Below, one piece after another: positions 25,354 to 34,081 of a DNA stretch of 64,000 bases. Position 1 is the first letter of the stretch, and each line of letters begins with the position of its first letter. The notes under the pieces were generated by a model. It did not search any database. It was not told the origin of the DNA and was given only the letters and a program-made list of their open reading frames with translations. The stretch comes from Streptomyces viridiviolaceus (GTDB lineage: Bacteria > Actinomycetota > Actinomycetes > Streptomycetales > Streptomycetaceae). The stretch is from positions 1 to 64,000 of the forward strand of contig NZ_BMWA01000022.1 of NCBI RefSeq assembly GCF_014650995.1, written 5' to 3'. The position numbers and the translations under genes are program-made.

Positions 25354-25800
25354 CTACCGCCGGCGGGCGGCCAGCTCCGCCAGGAGCACGTGCAGGGGTT
25401 CCGTCGAGCGGCGGCGGTACTCCTGGACCGACCAGCCGTTGCCGTCCGGGTCGGAGAAGTACATGAACGTGGCGCCGTCGTCCGGGGCGTACCGGACCGG
25501 CTCGGAGACCTCCAGGCCGCGGCCGACGAGTTCCGCGTGGGCCGCCTTGATGTCGGCGACGCACAGTTGCAGGCCCTGGTAGGAGCCTGGGGCCGGCGTC
25601 GGGCCCGGGGTCATCTCCCACAGGGTGTCGCCGAGGGCGATCGAGCAGCCCGATCCCGGGGGCGTCAGCTGGACGATCCGCATGCCGGGCATGACCTCCT
25701 GGTCGATGTCGACGTGGAAGCCGACCTTGTCCCGGTAGAAGTCCCGGGCCCGGTCGATGTCGCTCACGGGCAGCGGGATCACTTCGAGGGTGATGTCCAT
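25354..25800 (-). CDS. VOC (glyoxalase/bleomycin-resistance fold) protein
   Basis: A 148-residue protein with two beta-alpha-beta-beta-beta modules: VIPLPVSDIDRARDFYRDKVG at the start, and a C-terminal FMYFSDPDGNGWSVQEY typical of glyoxalase-like metal sites. Many such proteins act as dioxygenases, isomerases or drug-binding proteins, and the substrate here is unknown. AAGGAGT lies 7 bases before the ATG. It is convergent with glnA2 and divergent from glnE. Confidence 0.9.
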   Translation of the reverse strand: MDITLEVIPLPVSDIDRARDFYRDKVGFHVDIDQEVMPGMRIVQLTPPGSGCSIALGDTLWEMTPGPTPAPGSYQGLQLCVADIKAAHAELVGRGLEVSEPVRYAPDDGATFMYFSDPDGNGWSVQEYRRRSTEPLHVLLAELAARRR

Positions 25801-25992
25801 GCGTGACTCCTTCGGCTCATCGGTCGACGGCTCTGTCTCACCGAAGCGGAAAACGGTGCGGGACGCCACCGAAACCCGCGAATGCCGGGGCTCCCACAGG
25901 GCGGCTCCGGCACCCCGGAACTCACCGGCGCCACGGCCGGTCAGTCCGGTTAGGCTCTGGCCAGGACGACCTTGATCCGACGGGAGGCCGGG

Positions 25993-28989
25993 ATGACGGC
26001 GCCGGGGCGCAGGAGCAGTACCTTCACGCGGCTGCTGCGGCACGGGTTCACCGATCCCTCGGCCGCCGAGCGGCTGCTGGACAGCGGGGACCTGGCACCG
26101 GTCCGCGACGACCCGGTCCTGCTGGAGGCCCTCGGTGCCACCGCCGACCCCGATCTCGCCCTGCACGGTCTGGTCCGGCTGCTGGAGGCCCAGCCCGAGC
26201 CCAGCGCCCGCCGTGAACTGCTGGACACGCTGACGGCGTCCAAGCCGCTGCGCGACCGCCTCCTCGGCGTGCTCGGCGCCTCCGAGGCACTCGGCGACCA
26301 CCTCGCCCGGCACGCCGGCGACTGGCAGGCCCTCGTCACCTACGAGCCCCGGGACCTGCACCGGGGCGTGGAGGAGTTCGAGCGCGGCCTCGCCGACGCC
26401 CACGACCCCGTCGCGCTGCGCGTCGCCTACCGGCGCTGCCTGCTGTCCATCGCCGCCCGGGACGTGTGCGGCACCATCGACGTCGCCGAGACCGCCGCCG
26501 AGCTCGCCGACCTCGCCACCGCCACCCTGCGCGCCGCCCTCCGTCTCGCCGAGACCGCCGCGCCCGAGGACGCCGCGCTGTGCCGGCTCGCGGTGATCGC
26601 GATGGGCAAGTGCGGCGGGCACGAGCTGAACTACGTCTCCGACGTCGACGTCATCTTCGTCGGCGAGGCCGTCGGCGGCGCGGACGAGGCGAAGGCGCTG
26701 CGCGCCGCGACCCGGCTCGCCTCGCACATGATGCGGGTCTGCTCCGAGACCACCGTCGAGGGCTCCATCTGGCCCGTGGACGCCAATCTGCGCCCCGAGG
26801 GACGCAACGGTCCGCTCGTGCGGACCCTCAGCAGCCACCTCGCCTACTACCAGCGCTGGGCCAAGACCTGGGAGTTCCAGGCACTGCTCAAGGCCCGCCC
26901 GGTCGCCGGCGACCCGGGCCTCGGAGCCGAGTACGTCGCCGCCCTGCAGCCCCTGGTGTGGCAGGCCGCCGAGCGCGAGAACTTCGTCGCCGACGTGCAG
27001 AAGATGCGCCGCCGGGTGGTGGAGAACATCCCCGCCGCCGAGGTCGACCGCCAGCTCAAGCTCGGCCCGGGCGGCCTGCGGGACGTCGAGTTCGCCGTGC
27101 AGCTGCTCCAGCTGGTGCACGGACGGGCCGACGCCTCCCTGCGCAGCGGCACGACGCTGGACGCGCTGCGGGCGCTGTCGGCGGGCGGGTACGTCGGCCG
27201 GGTCGACGCCACCCAGCTCGACGAGGCGTACCGCTTCCTGCGCTCCATGGAGCACCGGATCCAGCTCCACCGGTTGCGCCGCACCCATCTCGTCCCCGAG
27301 GACGAGACCGACCTGCGCCGCCTCGGCCGCTCCCTCGGCCTGCGCACCGACCCGGTCGCGGGGCTGCTGCGCGAGTGGAGGCGGCACGCGGCCGTCGTAC
27401 GGCGCCTGCACGAGAAGCTGTTCTACCGGCCGCTGCTCGACGCGGTCGCCCAGCTGGCGCCGGGGGAGGCCCGGCTGAGCGCGGAGGCGGCCCGGGAACG
27501 GCTGGTCGCCCTCGGGTACGCCGACCCGGCCGCGGCGCTCAGGCACCTGGAGGCGCTGGCCTCCGGCGTCACCCGCAAGGCGGCGATCCAGCGGACGCTG
27601 CTGCCGGTGCTGCTGGGCTGGTTCGCCGACTCCGCCGACCCGGACGCCGGTCTGCTCAACTTCCGCAAGGTGTCGGACGCGCTCGGCAAGACGCCCTGGT
27701 ATCTGCGGCTGCTCAGGGACGAGGGCGCCGCGGCGGAGAACCTCGCCCGTGTGCTGTCCGCGGGTCGGCTCGCCCCCGACCTGCTGATGCGGGCTCCCGA
27801 GGCGGTGGCGCTGCTCGGGGACGGCGACGGCGGGGGCCTGGAGCCCCGCGGACGGGCCCAGCTGGAGCAGGAGGTGCTCGCCGCGGTCCGCCGCGCCGAC
27901 GGCGCCGTCCAGGCCGTCACGGCGGCACGCGGGATGCGGCGGCGGGAGCTGTTCCGTACGGCCGCGGCCGACATCGTCGGCTCCTACGGCACCGAGGCGC
28001 AGCCCGTCGAGGCCGACCAGGGCGCCCTGGTGGACCGGGTCGGTGCGGCGGTGTCGGACCTGACGGCGGCGACGCTGGCGGGGACGCTCCGGGCGGTCGT
28101 GCGGGACGGGTGGGGGGACACCCTGCCGACCCGGTTCGCGGTCATCGGCATGGGCCGGTTCGGCGGGCACGAGCTGGGCTACGGCTCGGACGCGGACGTG
28201 CTGTTCGTGCACGAGCCCCGCGACGGGGTCGGCGACCGGGAGGCCGGGGACGCCGCGGGCAAGGTCGTCGCCGAGATGCGCCGCCTGCTCGCGCTGCCGA
28301 GCGCCGACCCGCCGCTGCTCATCGACGCCGACCTGCGTCCGGAGGGCAAGTCCGGACCGCTGGTGCGCACCCTGAAGTCCTACGAGGCGTACTACCGGCG
28401 CTGGTCGCTGGTGTGGGAGTCGCACGCGCTGCTGCGGGCCGAGTTCGTCGCCGGGGACGAGGACCTGGGGCGGCGGTTCATCGAGCTGATCGACCCGCTG
28501 CGGTACCCGGCGGACGGGCTCGGCGAGGACGCCGTACGCGAGATCCGGCGGCTGAAGGCCCGGATGGAGTCCGAGCGGCTGCCGCGCGGCGCGGATCCCA
28601 AGCTGCACGCCAAACTGGGGCCGGGCGGACTGTCCGACGTGGAGTGGACCGTGCAGCTGATGCAGCTGCGGCACGGCCACGGGGAGCCCGGGCTGCGCAC
28701 CACCCGGACACGTGAGGCGCTGGCGGCCGCCTCTGCCGCCGGGCTCATCTCCGAGGAGAACGCCGGCACCCTCGACGAGGCGTGGGTGCTGGCGACGCGG
28801 GTGCGCAACGCCGTGATGCTGGTGCGGGGGCGGGCCGGGGACACGTTCCCCTCGGAGAGCCGCGAGCTGGCCGCGGTGGGCCGCTACCTCGGATACGGCC
28901 CCGGCCACGCGGGCGACATGCTGGACGCGTACCGCCGCACGACCCGCCGGGCCAGGGCAGTGGTGGAGGAACTCTTCTACGGCGGCTAG
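25993..28989 (+). CDS. glnE: Bifunctional glutamine synthetase adenylyltransferase/adenylyl-removing enzyme
   Basis: 998 residues. Two nucleotidyltransferase domains are visible: the N-terminal removase MGKCGGHELNYVSDVDVIF (about 204-223) and the C-terminal transferase MGRFGGHELGYGSDADVLF (about 720-738), each with the G-S/x-S-D-x-D metal motif, plus helical linker domains. It controls GlnA by modifying Tyr397, which is present in the GlnA of this window. ATG at 25993 follows GGGAGG; an upstream TTG frame start is rejected. Confidence 0.97.
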   Translation: MTAPGRRSSTFTRLLRHGFTDPSAAERLLDSGDLAPVRDDPVLLEALGATADPDLALHGLVRLLEAQPEPSARRELLDTLTASKPLRDRLLGVLGASEALGDHLARHAGDWQALVTYEPRDLHRGVEEFERGLADAHDPVALRVAYRRCLLSIAARDVCGTIDVAETAAELADLATATLRAALRLAETAAPEDAALCRLAVIAMGKCGGHELNYVSDVDVIFVGEAVGGADEAKALRAATRLASHMMRVCSETTVEGSIWPVDANLRPEGRNGPLVRTLSSHLAYYQRWAKTWEFQALLKARPVAGDPGLGAEYVAALQPLVWQAAERENFVADVQKMRRRVVENIPAAEVDRQLKLGPGGLRDVEFAVQLLQLVHGRADASLRSGTTLDALRALSAGGYVGRVDATQLDEAYRFLRSMEHRIQLHRLRRTHLVPEDETDLRRLGRSLGLRTDPVAGLLREWRRHAAVVRRLHEKLFYRPLLDAVAQLAPGEARLSAEAARERLVALGYADPAAALRHLEALASGVTRKAAIQRTLLPVLLGWFADSADPDAGLLNFRKVSDALGKTPWYLRLLRDEGAAAENLARVLSAGRLAPDLLMRAPEAVALLGDGDGGGLEPRGRAQLEQEVLAAVRRADGAVQAVTAARGMRRRELFRTAAADIVGSYGTEAQPVEADQGALVDRVGAAVSDLTAATLAGTLRAVVRDGWGDTLPTRFAVIGMGRFGGHELGYGSDADVLFVHEPRDGVGDREAGDAAGKVVAEMRRLLALPSADPPLLIDADLRPEGKSGPLVRTLKSYEAYYRRWSLVWESHALLRAEFVAGDEDLGRRFIELIDPLRYPADGLGEDAVREIRRLKARMESERLPRGADPKLHAKLGPGGLSDVEWTVQLMQLRHGHGEPGLRTTRTREALAAASAAGLISEENAGTLDEAWVLATRVRNAVMLVRGRAGDTFPSESRELAAVGRYLGYGPGHAGDMLDAYRRTTRRARAVVEELFYGG

Positions 28990-29005
28990 CCGGTCGTGAC
29001 GGCGA

Positions 29006-29050
29006 GCAGCCGCCGCGGGCCGTCGCGCCGCAGCCGCCGCGGGCCGTCGC
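29006..29050. repeat. 21-bp tandem repeat
   Basis: GCAGCCGCCGCGGGCCGTCGC occurs at 29006-29026 and again at 29030-29050 without change, with three bases between. It is just 3' of glnE and may form part of its termination region. No coding role. Confidence 0.75.
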
Positions 29051-29077
29051 CCGCGCCGTGGCCGCGGGCAGTAGTCG

Positions 29078-29128
29078 TGCCTCCCCCAGTGCCCGAACGG
29101 CCTGGGAGCCCCCCCCAGGGCGGCACGG
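29078..29128. repeat. Intergenic palindromic repeat, C-run type
   Basis: GTGCC…GGCGGCAC bound a segment with CTCCCCCAG and CTGGGAG in the middle. The shape (C-run, arrow of G-run, C-run) resembles the small dispersed palindromes found between Streptomyces genes; a second member with the same CTCCCCCA start is at 35050-35090. Probable hairpin in RNA. Confidence 0.5.
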
Positions 29129-29208
29129 GCGGGCAGTGGAGGGAGAACACCCCGTCGGCGCGCCGGGCTGCGCGACCCGTCCCCGGCCCGCAGCGACGCC
29201 GGGCAGCC

Positions 29209-30063
29209 CTACGCCTTGGTCGGCAACCACGCCCCCTGCCGCGCCGGCACCACCCTGGGCAGCTCGTGCGGCAGCGCCCCGTACCACACCCGGGCCACCC
29301 CGTACCCGAACCCCAGACACAGCACCCCGCCGACCGCGTCCAGCCAGAAGTGGTTGGCCGTCGCGACGATCACCACCAGCGTGGCCGCCGGGTAGACCAG
29401 GCCGAGCACCCGGACCCACGGCACCGTGGCCAGCGCGAACAGGGTCAGCCCGCACCACACGGACCAGCCGATGTGCATCGACGGCATCGCCGCGTACTGG
29501 TTCGACATGTTCTTCAGGTCGCCGGACGCCATCGAGCCCCAGGTCTGGTGGACCATCACGGTGTCGACGAAGTGTCCGCCGTTCATCAGGCGGGGCGGGG
29601 CGAGCGGATACAGGTAGTAGCCGACCAGGGCGACGCCGGTCGTCGCGAAGAGGACCAGGCGGGTCGCCGCGTAGCGGCCGGGATGGCTGCGGTACAGCCA
29701 GACCAGCACCCCCAGGGTGACCACGAAGTGCAGCGTCGCGTAGTAGTAGTTCATGCCGACGACGAGCCAAGTCACCGAGTTCACGGCATGGTTGACCGAC
29801 TCCTCGACGGCGATGCCGAGTTGGTGCTCGACCCGCCAGATCCAGTCGGCGTTGCGCAGGGCCTGGGCGCGCTGTTCCGGCACGGCGTTGCGGACGAGGG
29901 AGTACGTCCAGTAGCTCAGCGCGATCAGCAGGATCTCGAACCACAGCCGGGGCCTGCGCGGTGTGCGCAGCCGGCTCAGGACACCGGGCTCCGACTCGGC
30001 CGCGACGGGACGCGGGGCGGCCTCTGCCAGGCAGTCCGGAGTCGTCGTGGTCGTGTCACCCAT
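29209..30063 (-). CDS. PAP2-family membrane phosphatase/phosphotransferase
   Basis: 284 residues with about six membrane helices. The motifs NMSNQYAAMPSMHIGWSVW (S-x-H, near residue 180) and ANHFWLDAVGG (H-x3-D, near 232) are those of the PAP2/AUR1-like group, but the classic K-x6-RP motif is replaced by YPLAPPRLM. That pattern fits inositolphosphotransferase-like members. It lies 185 bases downstream of malR in the same direction. Alternative start GTG at 30069. Confidence 0.88.
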   Translation of the reverse strand: MGDTTTTTPDCLAEAAPRPVAAESEPGVLSRLRTPRRPRLWFEILLIALSYWTYSLVRNAVPEQRAQALRNADWIWRVEHQLGIAVEESVNHAVNSVTWLVVGMNYYYATLHFVVTLGVLVWLYRSHPGRYAATRLVLFATTGVALVGYYLYPLAPPRLMNGGHFVDTVMVHQTWGSMASGDLKNMSNQYAAMPSMHIGWSVWCGLTLFALATVPWVRVLGLVYPAATLVVIVATANHFWLDAVGGVLCLGFGYGVARVWYGALPHELPRVVPARQGAWLPTKA

Positions 30064-30207
30064 AGGCACAAAGTCTGCCAGAAAAGCCTTCTGCCACCGA
30101 TCATCCCCCCGTCGGGTCCGGGTCGCACTCCCTCCACCCGACGGAGGCGGGGTGTTTCCTCCCCACGCAGGTCACCACGCGTGCAATCTCCGTCTTGAGG
30201 ACGATTC

Positions 30208-30242
30208 GGGGGTGGTGCGGGGGTGGTTCGGGGCGGTCCGGG
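30208..30242 (+). other. Candidate G-quadruplex motif
   Basis: Four G runs (5, 5, 4 and 3 guanines, at 30208, 30219, 30230 and 30240) are spaced by six-base loops TGGTGC, TGGTTC and CGGTCC. The array lies 7 bases past the malR stop, on the strand opposite malR mRNA, so it would form in DNA, not in that message. Confidence 0.4.
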
Positions 30243-30248
30243 ACGGTT

Positions 30249-31283
30249 TCAGGTCCGGATCCGGTCGCCCGGCGCCGACGCCGTCGAGCCGCGCACCACC
30301 AGTTCCGGCATGAACACGAACTCGCTGTGCGGGGCGGGCGTGCCGCCGATCTCCTCCAGCAGCGTGCGCACCGCCGCCTGCCCCATCGCCGGGACCGGTT
30401 TGCGGACGGTCGTCAGCGGCGGGTCGGTGAAGGCGATGAGGGGGGAGTCGTCGAAGCCGACGACCGAGATGTCCTTGGGCACGTCCAGGCCCTGCTGCCG
30501 GGCCGCCCGTATCGCGCCGAGCGCCATCATGTCACTGGCGCACACCACGGCCGTGCAGTTCCGTTCGATGAGCGCGGTGGCCGCCGCCTGTCCGCCCTCC
30601 AGGGTGTAGAGGGAGTGCTGGACGAGCTCCGACTCCACCGTCTCGGCGCTCAGACCCAGTTGTTCCTGGACCGCGCGGACGAAGCCCTCGATCTTGCGCT
30701 GCACGGGCACGAAACGCTTCGGGCCGAGGGCCAGGCCGATGCGGGTGTGGCCCAGGGAGACGAGGTGCGTGACCGCGAGGCTCGTCGCGGCGCGGTCGTC
30801 GGGGGAGATGAACGGCGCCTGCACCTTCGGCGAGAAGCCGTCGACGAGGACGAACGGCACGCCCTGCGCCCGCAGCCGTTCGTAGCGCTGCATGTCGGCG
30901 GTGGTGTCGGCGTGCAGGCCGGAGACGTAGATGATGCCGGCGACGCCGCGGTCGACCAGCATCTCCGTCAGCTCGTCCTCCGTCGAACCGCCCGGAGTCT
31001 GGGTGGCCAGGACCGGCGTGTACCCCTGGCGGGTCAGCGCCTGGCCGATGACCTGCGCCAGGGCCGGGAATATCGGGTTCTCCAGCTCGGGAGTGATCAG
31101 GCCCACCAGGCCCTCGCTGCGCTGCCGCAGCCGCACCGGGCGCTCGTAGCCCAGCACGTCGAGGGCGGCCAGTACGGACTGGCGGGTGGTGGCGGCGACG
31201 CCCGGCTTCCCGTTGAGGACGCGGCTGACGGTCGCTTCGCTCACCCCCGCCTGGGCAGCGATGTCGGCAAGCCGTGTGGTCAC
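30249..31283 (-). CDS. malR: Maltose regulon repressor, LacI/GalR family
   Basis: 344 residues from GTG at 31283, the length of S. coelicolor MalR and S. lividans Reg1. The LacI helix-turn-helix is at residues 1-25 (TRLADIAAQAGVSEATVSRVLNG) with the hinge near 45-60, followed by a periplasmic-binding-protein-like sugar domain. It represses malEFG and alpha-amylase genes until maltose or a maltodextrin is present. A second in-frame start, ATG at 31376 behind GAGGGAG, would add 31 residues before the helix-turn-helix. Divergent from malE with CTTGC boxes between. Confidence 0.95.
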   Translation of the reverse strand: MTTRLADIAAQAGVSEATVSRVLNGKPGVAATTRQSVLAALDVLGYERPVRLRQRSEGLVGLITPELENPIFPALAQVIGQALTRQGYTPVLATQTPGGSTEDELTEMLVDRGVAGIIYVSGLHADTTADMQRYERLRAQGVPFVLVDGFSPKVQAPFISPDDRAATSLAVTHLVSLGHTRIGLALGPKRFVPVQRKIEGFVRAVQEQLGLSAETVESELVQHSLYTLEGGQAAATALIERNCTAVVCASDMMALGAIRAARQQGLDVPKDISVVGFDDSPLIAFTDPPLTTVRKPVPAMGQAAVRTLLEEIGGTPAPHSEFVFMPELVVRGSTASAPGDRIRT

Positions 31284-31406
31284 AGGATTGGACTGTACCG
31301 GCCGGATGTCACCTTGCACACCGACCGGACGCCGTGGGCGGCCTGTTGGACGGCCCGGCGCGGGCTGCTGCGTCATCGCGCTCCCTCGAGAAAGTGGTGG
31401 CAAGAG

Positions 31407-31423
31407 CTTGCAGAGTCTTGCAC
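31407..31423. promoter_or_regulatory. MalR operator, direct repeat pair
   Basis: CTTGCAG (31407-31413) and CTTGCAC (31417-31423) are spaced 10 bases, one helical turn, matching the CTTGCAG repeats known for Streptomyces MalR. It lies near the malR promoter side of the 378-base gap, close to the alternative malR start at 31376. Confidence 0.75.
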
Positions 31424-31508
31424 AACCGGCCCCATACCGCTCCACCCCCGTAAACAAGCGTCTCGCGACGGTCGCCAGAAGGTCACGCCCGGATAACTTC
31501 GGAGATCT

Positions 31509-31529
31509 CTTGCACTTTTTTGCTGCAAG
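31509..31529. promoter_or_regulatory. MalR operator, inverted pair
   Basis: CTTGCAC (31509-31515) faces CTGCAAG (31523-31529) around a T-rich spacer. The pair lies about 135 bases upstream of malE and is placed to control the malE promoter. The remaining gap 31530-31650 contains no other recognised site. Confidence 0.75.
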
Positions 31530-31661
31530 ACCTTTCGCGCTGCTTACATCGCTGTTACGTTCACGTCGCCCGGCGGCGGCAACGGCGCAGTCGGCATGTC
31601 GACAGGAGCGGCGGACGGGACCCCTCCTGCACACACGGGCTTTCACCCTCAAGGAGAACTC

Positions 31662-32933
31662 ATGCGGCGTGGCATAGCGGCCACCGCGCTGGTGGCGTCC
31701 CTCGCCCTGGCGGCGACGGCGTGCGGCGGGGACAGCGGCAGCGACAGCGAGTCCGGCGGACCGGTCACCATCACTTACTGGGACACCTCCAACGCGACCA
31801 ACGAGGCCCCCACGTACAAGGCCCTGGTCAAGGAGTTCGAGGCCGCCAACAAGGACATCAAGGTCAACTTCGTCAACGTCCCGTTCGACCAGGCGCAGAA
31901 CAAGTTCGACACCGCCGCCGGTTCCAAGGGCGCCCCCGACGTGCTGCGCTCCGAGGTCGGCTGGACCCCGGCCTTCGCCAAGAAGGGCTTCTTCCTGCCG
32001 CTGGACGGCACCGAGGCCCTCGCCGACCAGGCGAAGTTCCAGCCCAGCCTGATCGAGCAGGCCAAGTACGAGGGCAAGACCTACGGCGTCCCGCTGGTCA
32101 CCGACACGCTCGCGTTCGTCTACAACAAGGAGCTGTTCCGGAAGGCCGGCGTCGAGGCGCCGAAGACCTGGGACGACCTGAAGAAGGCCGCCGCCACCAT
32201 CAAGGACAAGACCGGCGTCGACGGCTACTGGGGCTCCACCGCGGGCTACTACGCGCAGCCGTTCCTCTACGGCGAGGGCACCGACACGGTCGACGCCGAG
32301 GGCAAGAAGATCACCGTGAACTCGCCGGAGGCCAAGAAGGCGTACGGCACCTGGCAGAGCCTGTTCGACGGCAAGGGCCTGCACAAGGCCGACACCACCG
32401 CCGACGCCTACGCGCACATCCAGGACGCGTTCGTCAGCGGCAAGGTCGCCTCGATCATCCAGGGCCCGTGGGAGATCACGAACTTCTACAAGGGCTCGGC
32501 CTTCAAGGACAAGAACAACCTCGGCATCGCCACCGTCCCGGCCGGCTCCACCGGCAAGGCGGGCGCCCCGACCGGCGGCCACAACCTCTCGGTGTACGCC
32601 GGCTCGGACAAGGCCCACCAGGAGGCGGCGCTGAAGCTGGTGAACTTCATGACCTCGGCGAAGTCGCAGGAGACCATCGCCCTGAAGAACTCCACGCTGC
32701 CGACCCGTGACGACGCCTACACCGCCGAGGTCAAGGCCGACCCGGGCATCGCCGGCTACCAGGGCGTCCTGCCCGCCGCCCAGCCGCGTCCCGCGCTGCC
32801 CGAGTACAGCTCCCTGTGGACCCCGCTCGACGACGAGCTGCCGAAGATCGCCGGCGGCAAGGAGTCCCTGGACAAGGGGCTGAGCAACGTCGAGGTGGCG
32901 TTCACCAAGCTGGTGCCGGACTTCAGCAAGTGA
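31662..32933 (+). CDS. malE: Maltose/maltodextrin ABC transporter binding lipoprotein
   Basis: 423 residues, the S. coelicolor MalE length. The signal peptide ends in the lipobox ATAC with the lipidated Cys near residue 22, so the protein is tethered outside. The mature part is a family 1 solute-binding protein (ITYWDTSN, YGVPLVTDTLAFVYNKELF, IQGPWEITN, GGHNLSVYAGS). AAGGAG precedes the ATG. It delivers maltodextrins to MalFG; expression is controlled by MalR. Confidence 0.95.
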   Translation: MRRGIAATALVASLALAATACGGDSGSDSESGGPVTITYWDTSNATNEAPTYKALVKEFEAANKDIKVNFVNVPFDQAQNKFDTAAGSKGAPDVLRSEVGWTPAFAKKGFFLPLDGTEALADQAKFQPSLIEQAKYEGKTYGVPLVTDTLAFVYNKELFRKAGVEAPKTWDDLKKAAATIKDKTGVDGYWGSTAGYYAQPFLYGEGTDTVDAEGKKITVNSPEAKKAYGTWQSLFDGKGLHKADTTADAYAHIQDAFVSGKVASIIQGPWEITNFYKGSAFKDKNNLGIATVPAGSTGKAGAPTGGHNLSVYAGSDKAHQEAALKLVNFMTSAKSQETIALKNSTLPTRDDAYTAEVKADPGIAGYQGVLPAAQPRPALPEYSSLWTPLDDELPKIAGGKESLDKGLSNVEVAFTKLVPDFSK

Positions 32934-33063
32934 CCCCGCCCGGCCGCCGCGCTCCGACCGGGGGGATCGGACGCGGCGGCCGGCGGCCTGGGCGCCGTGC
33001 CCCTCGATCCCACGGAACCTCTCGACCTCTCGACCTTCCCGAACCTCCCGAAGGTGTCGAACC

Positions 33064-34068
33064 ATGACAGTCGCCATCGACCGCGCGACCGGCAAGCGCC
33101 GCGGTGACCGCACCCCGCGGCCCGGGCTCGGCCGGCGTCTGAAAGACGGGTACCAGAAGCACTGGTACGCCTACGCCATGATCGCGCCGGTGGCCGTCGT
33201 GATCGGCGTCCTCGTGCTGTACCCGCTCGGTTACGGCCTCTACCTCACCCTCACCGACGCCAACAGCCTCAACACGGCACGCACCATCGGCGTCAACGAG
33301 ATCGAGGCCACCTACAAGTTCATCGGCCTGGACAACTACGCCGACATCCTGTGGGGCCCGACCGCCTACGACCGCTTCTGGTCGCACTTCATCTGGACGA
33401 TCGTGTGGACGGCGGTCTGCGTCGGCCTGCACTACTGCATCGGCCTCGGCCTCGCCCTGCTGCTCAACCAGAAGCTGCGCGGCCGCACCTTCTACCGGCT
33501 GGTCCTGGTCCTGCCGTGGGCCGTGCCGACCTTCGTCACCGTCTTCGGCTGGCGTTTCATGCTCGCGGACGGCGGCATCATCAACGCCGGCCTCGACGCG
33601 CTGCACCTGCCGACGCCGCTGTGGCTGGAGGACACCTTCTGGCAGCGGTTCGCCGCGATCATGGTCAACACCTGGTGCGGTGTGCCGTTCATGATGGTCT
33701 CGCTGCTCGGCGGCCTGCAGTCCATCGACAAGAGCCTGTACGAGGCCGCCGAGATGGACGGGGCGAACGCCTGGCAGCGGTTCCGCTACGTCACCCTGCC
33801 CGGGCTGAGGTCCGTCAGCTCCACCGTCGTCCTGCTCGGCATCATCTGGACCTTCAACCAGTTCGCCGTCATCTTCCTGCTGTTCGGCAACACCGCCCCC
33901 GACGCCCAGATCCTCGTCACCTGGGCGTACCAACTCGGCTTCGGACAGCAACCGCGCGACTTCGCACAGTCCGCCGCCTACGGCATCCTGCTGCTGGCCA
34001 TCCTGATCGTCTTCACCTCCTTCTACCGCCGCTGGCTGAACCGCAATGAGCAGCAGCTCGCGATCTGA
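33064..34068 (+). CDS. malF: Maltose ABC transporter permease
   Basis: 334 residues with six or seven membrane helices; the ATPase-contacting EAA loop reads EAAEMDGANAWQRFRYVTLPGL near residues 228-249. It forms the membrane channel with MalG. Compared with the enterobacterial protein it lacks the large periplasmic loop, as usual in Gram-positive bacteria. It starts 130 bases after malE and precedes malG by 13 bases. Confidence 0.95.
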   Translation: MTVAIDRATGKRRGDRTPRPGLGRRLKDGYQKHWYAYAMIAPVAVVIGVLVLYPLGYGLYLTLTDANSLNTARTIGVNEIEATYKFIGLDNYADILWGPTAYDRFWSHFIWTIVWTAVCVGLHYCIGLGLALLLNQKLRGRTFYRLVLVLPWAVPTFVTVFGWRFMLADGGIINAGLDALHLPTPLWLEDTFWQRFAAIMVNTWCGVPFMMVSLLGGLQSIDKSLYEAAEMDGANAWQRFRYVTLPGLRSVSSTVVLLGIIWTFNQFAVIFLLFGNTAPDAQILVTWAYQLGFGQQPRDFAQSAAYGILLLAILIVFTSFYRRWLNRNEQQLAI

Positions 34069-34081
34069 GGCAGGAGCCCCC

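Noticed and set aside
25354..28908. 1,184-codon minus-strand frame continuing the VOC gene upstream
   Set aside because: The VOC protein has its own ATG and AAGGAG at 25800; the extension is the antisense of glnE.
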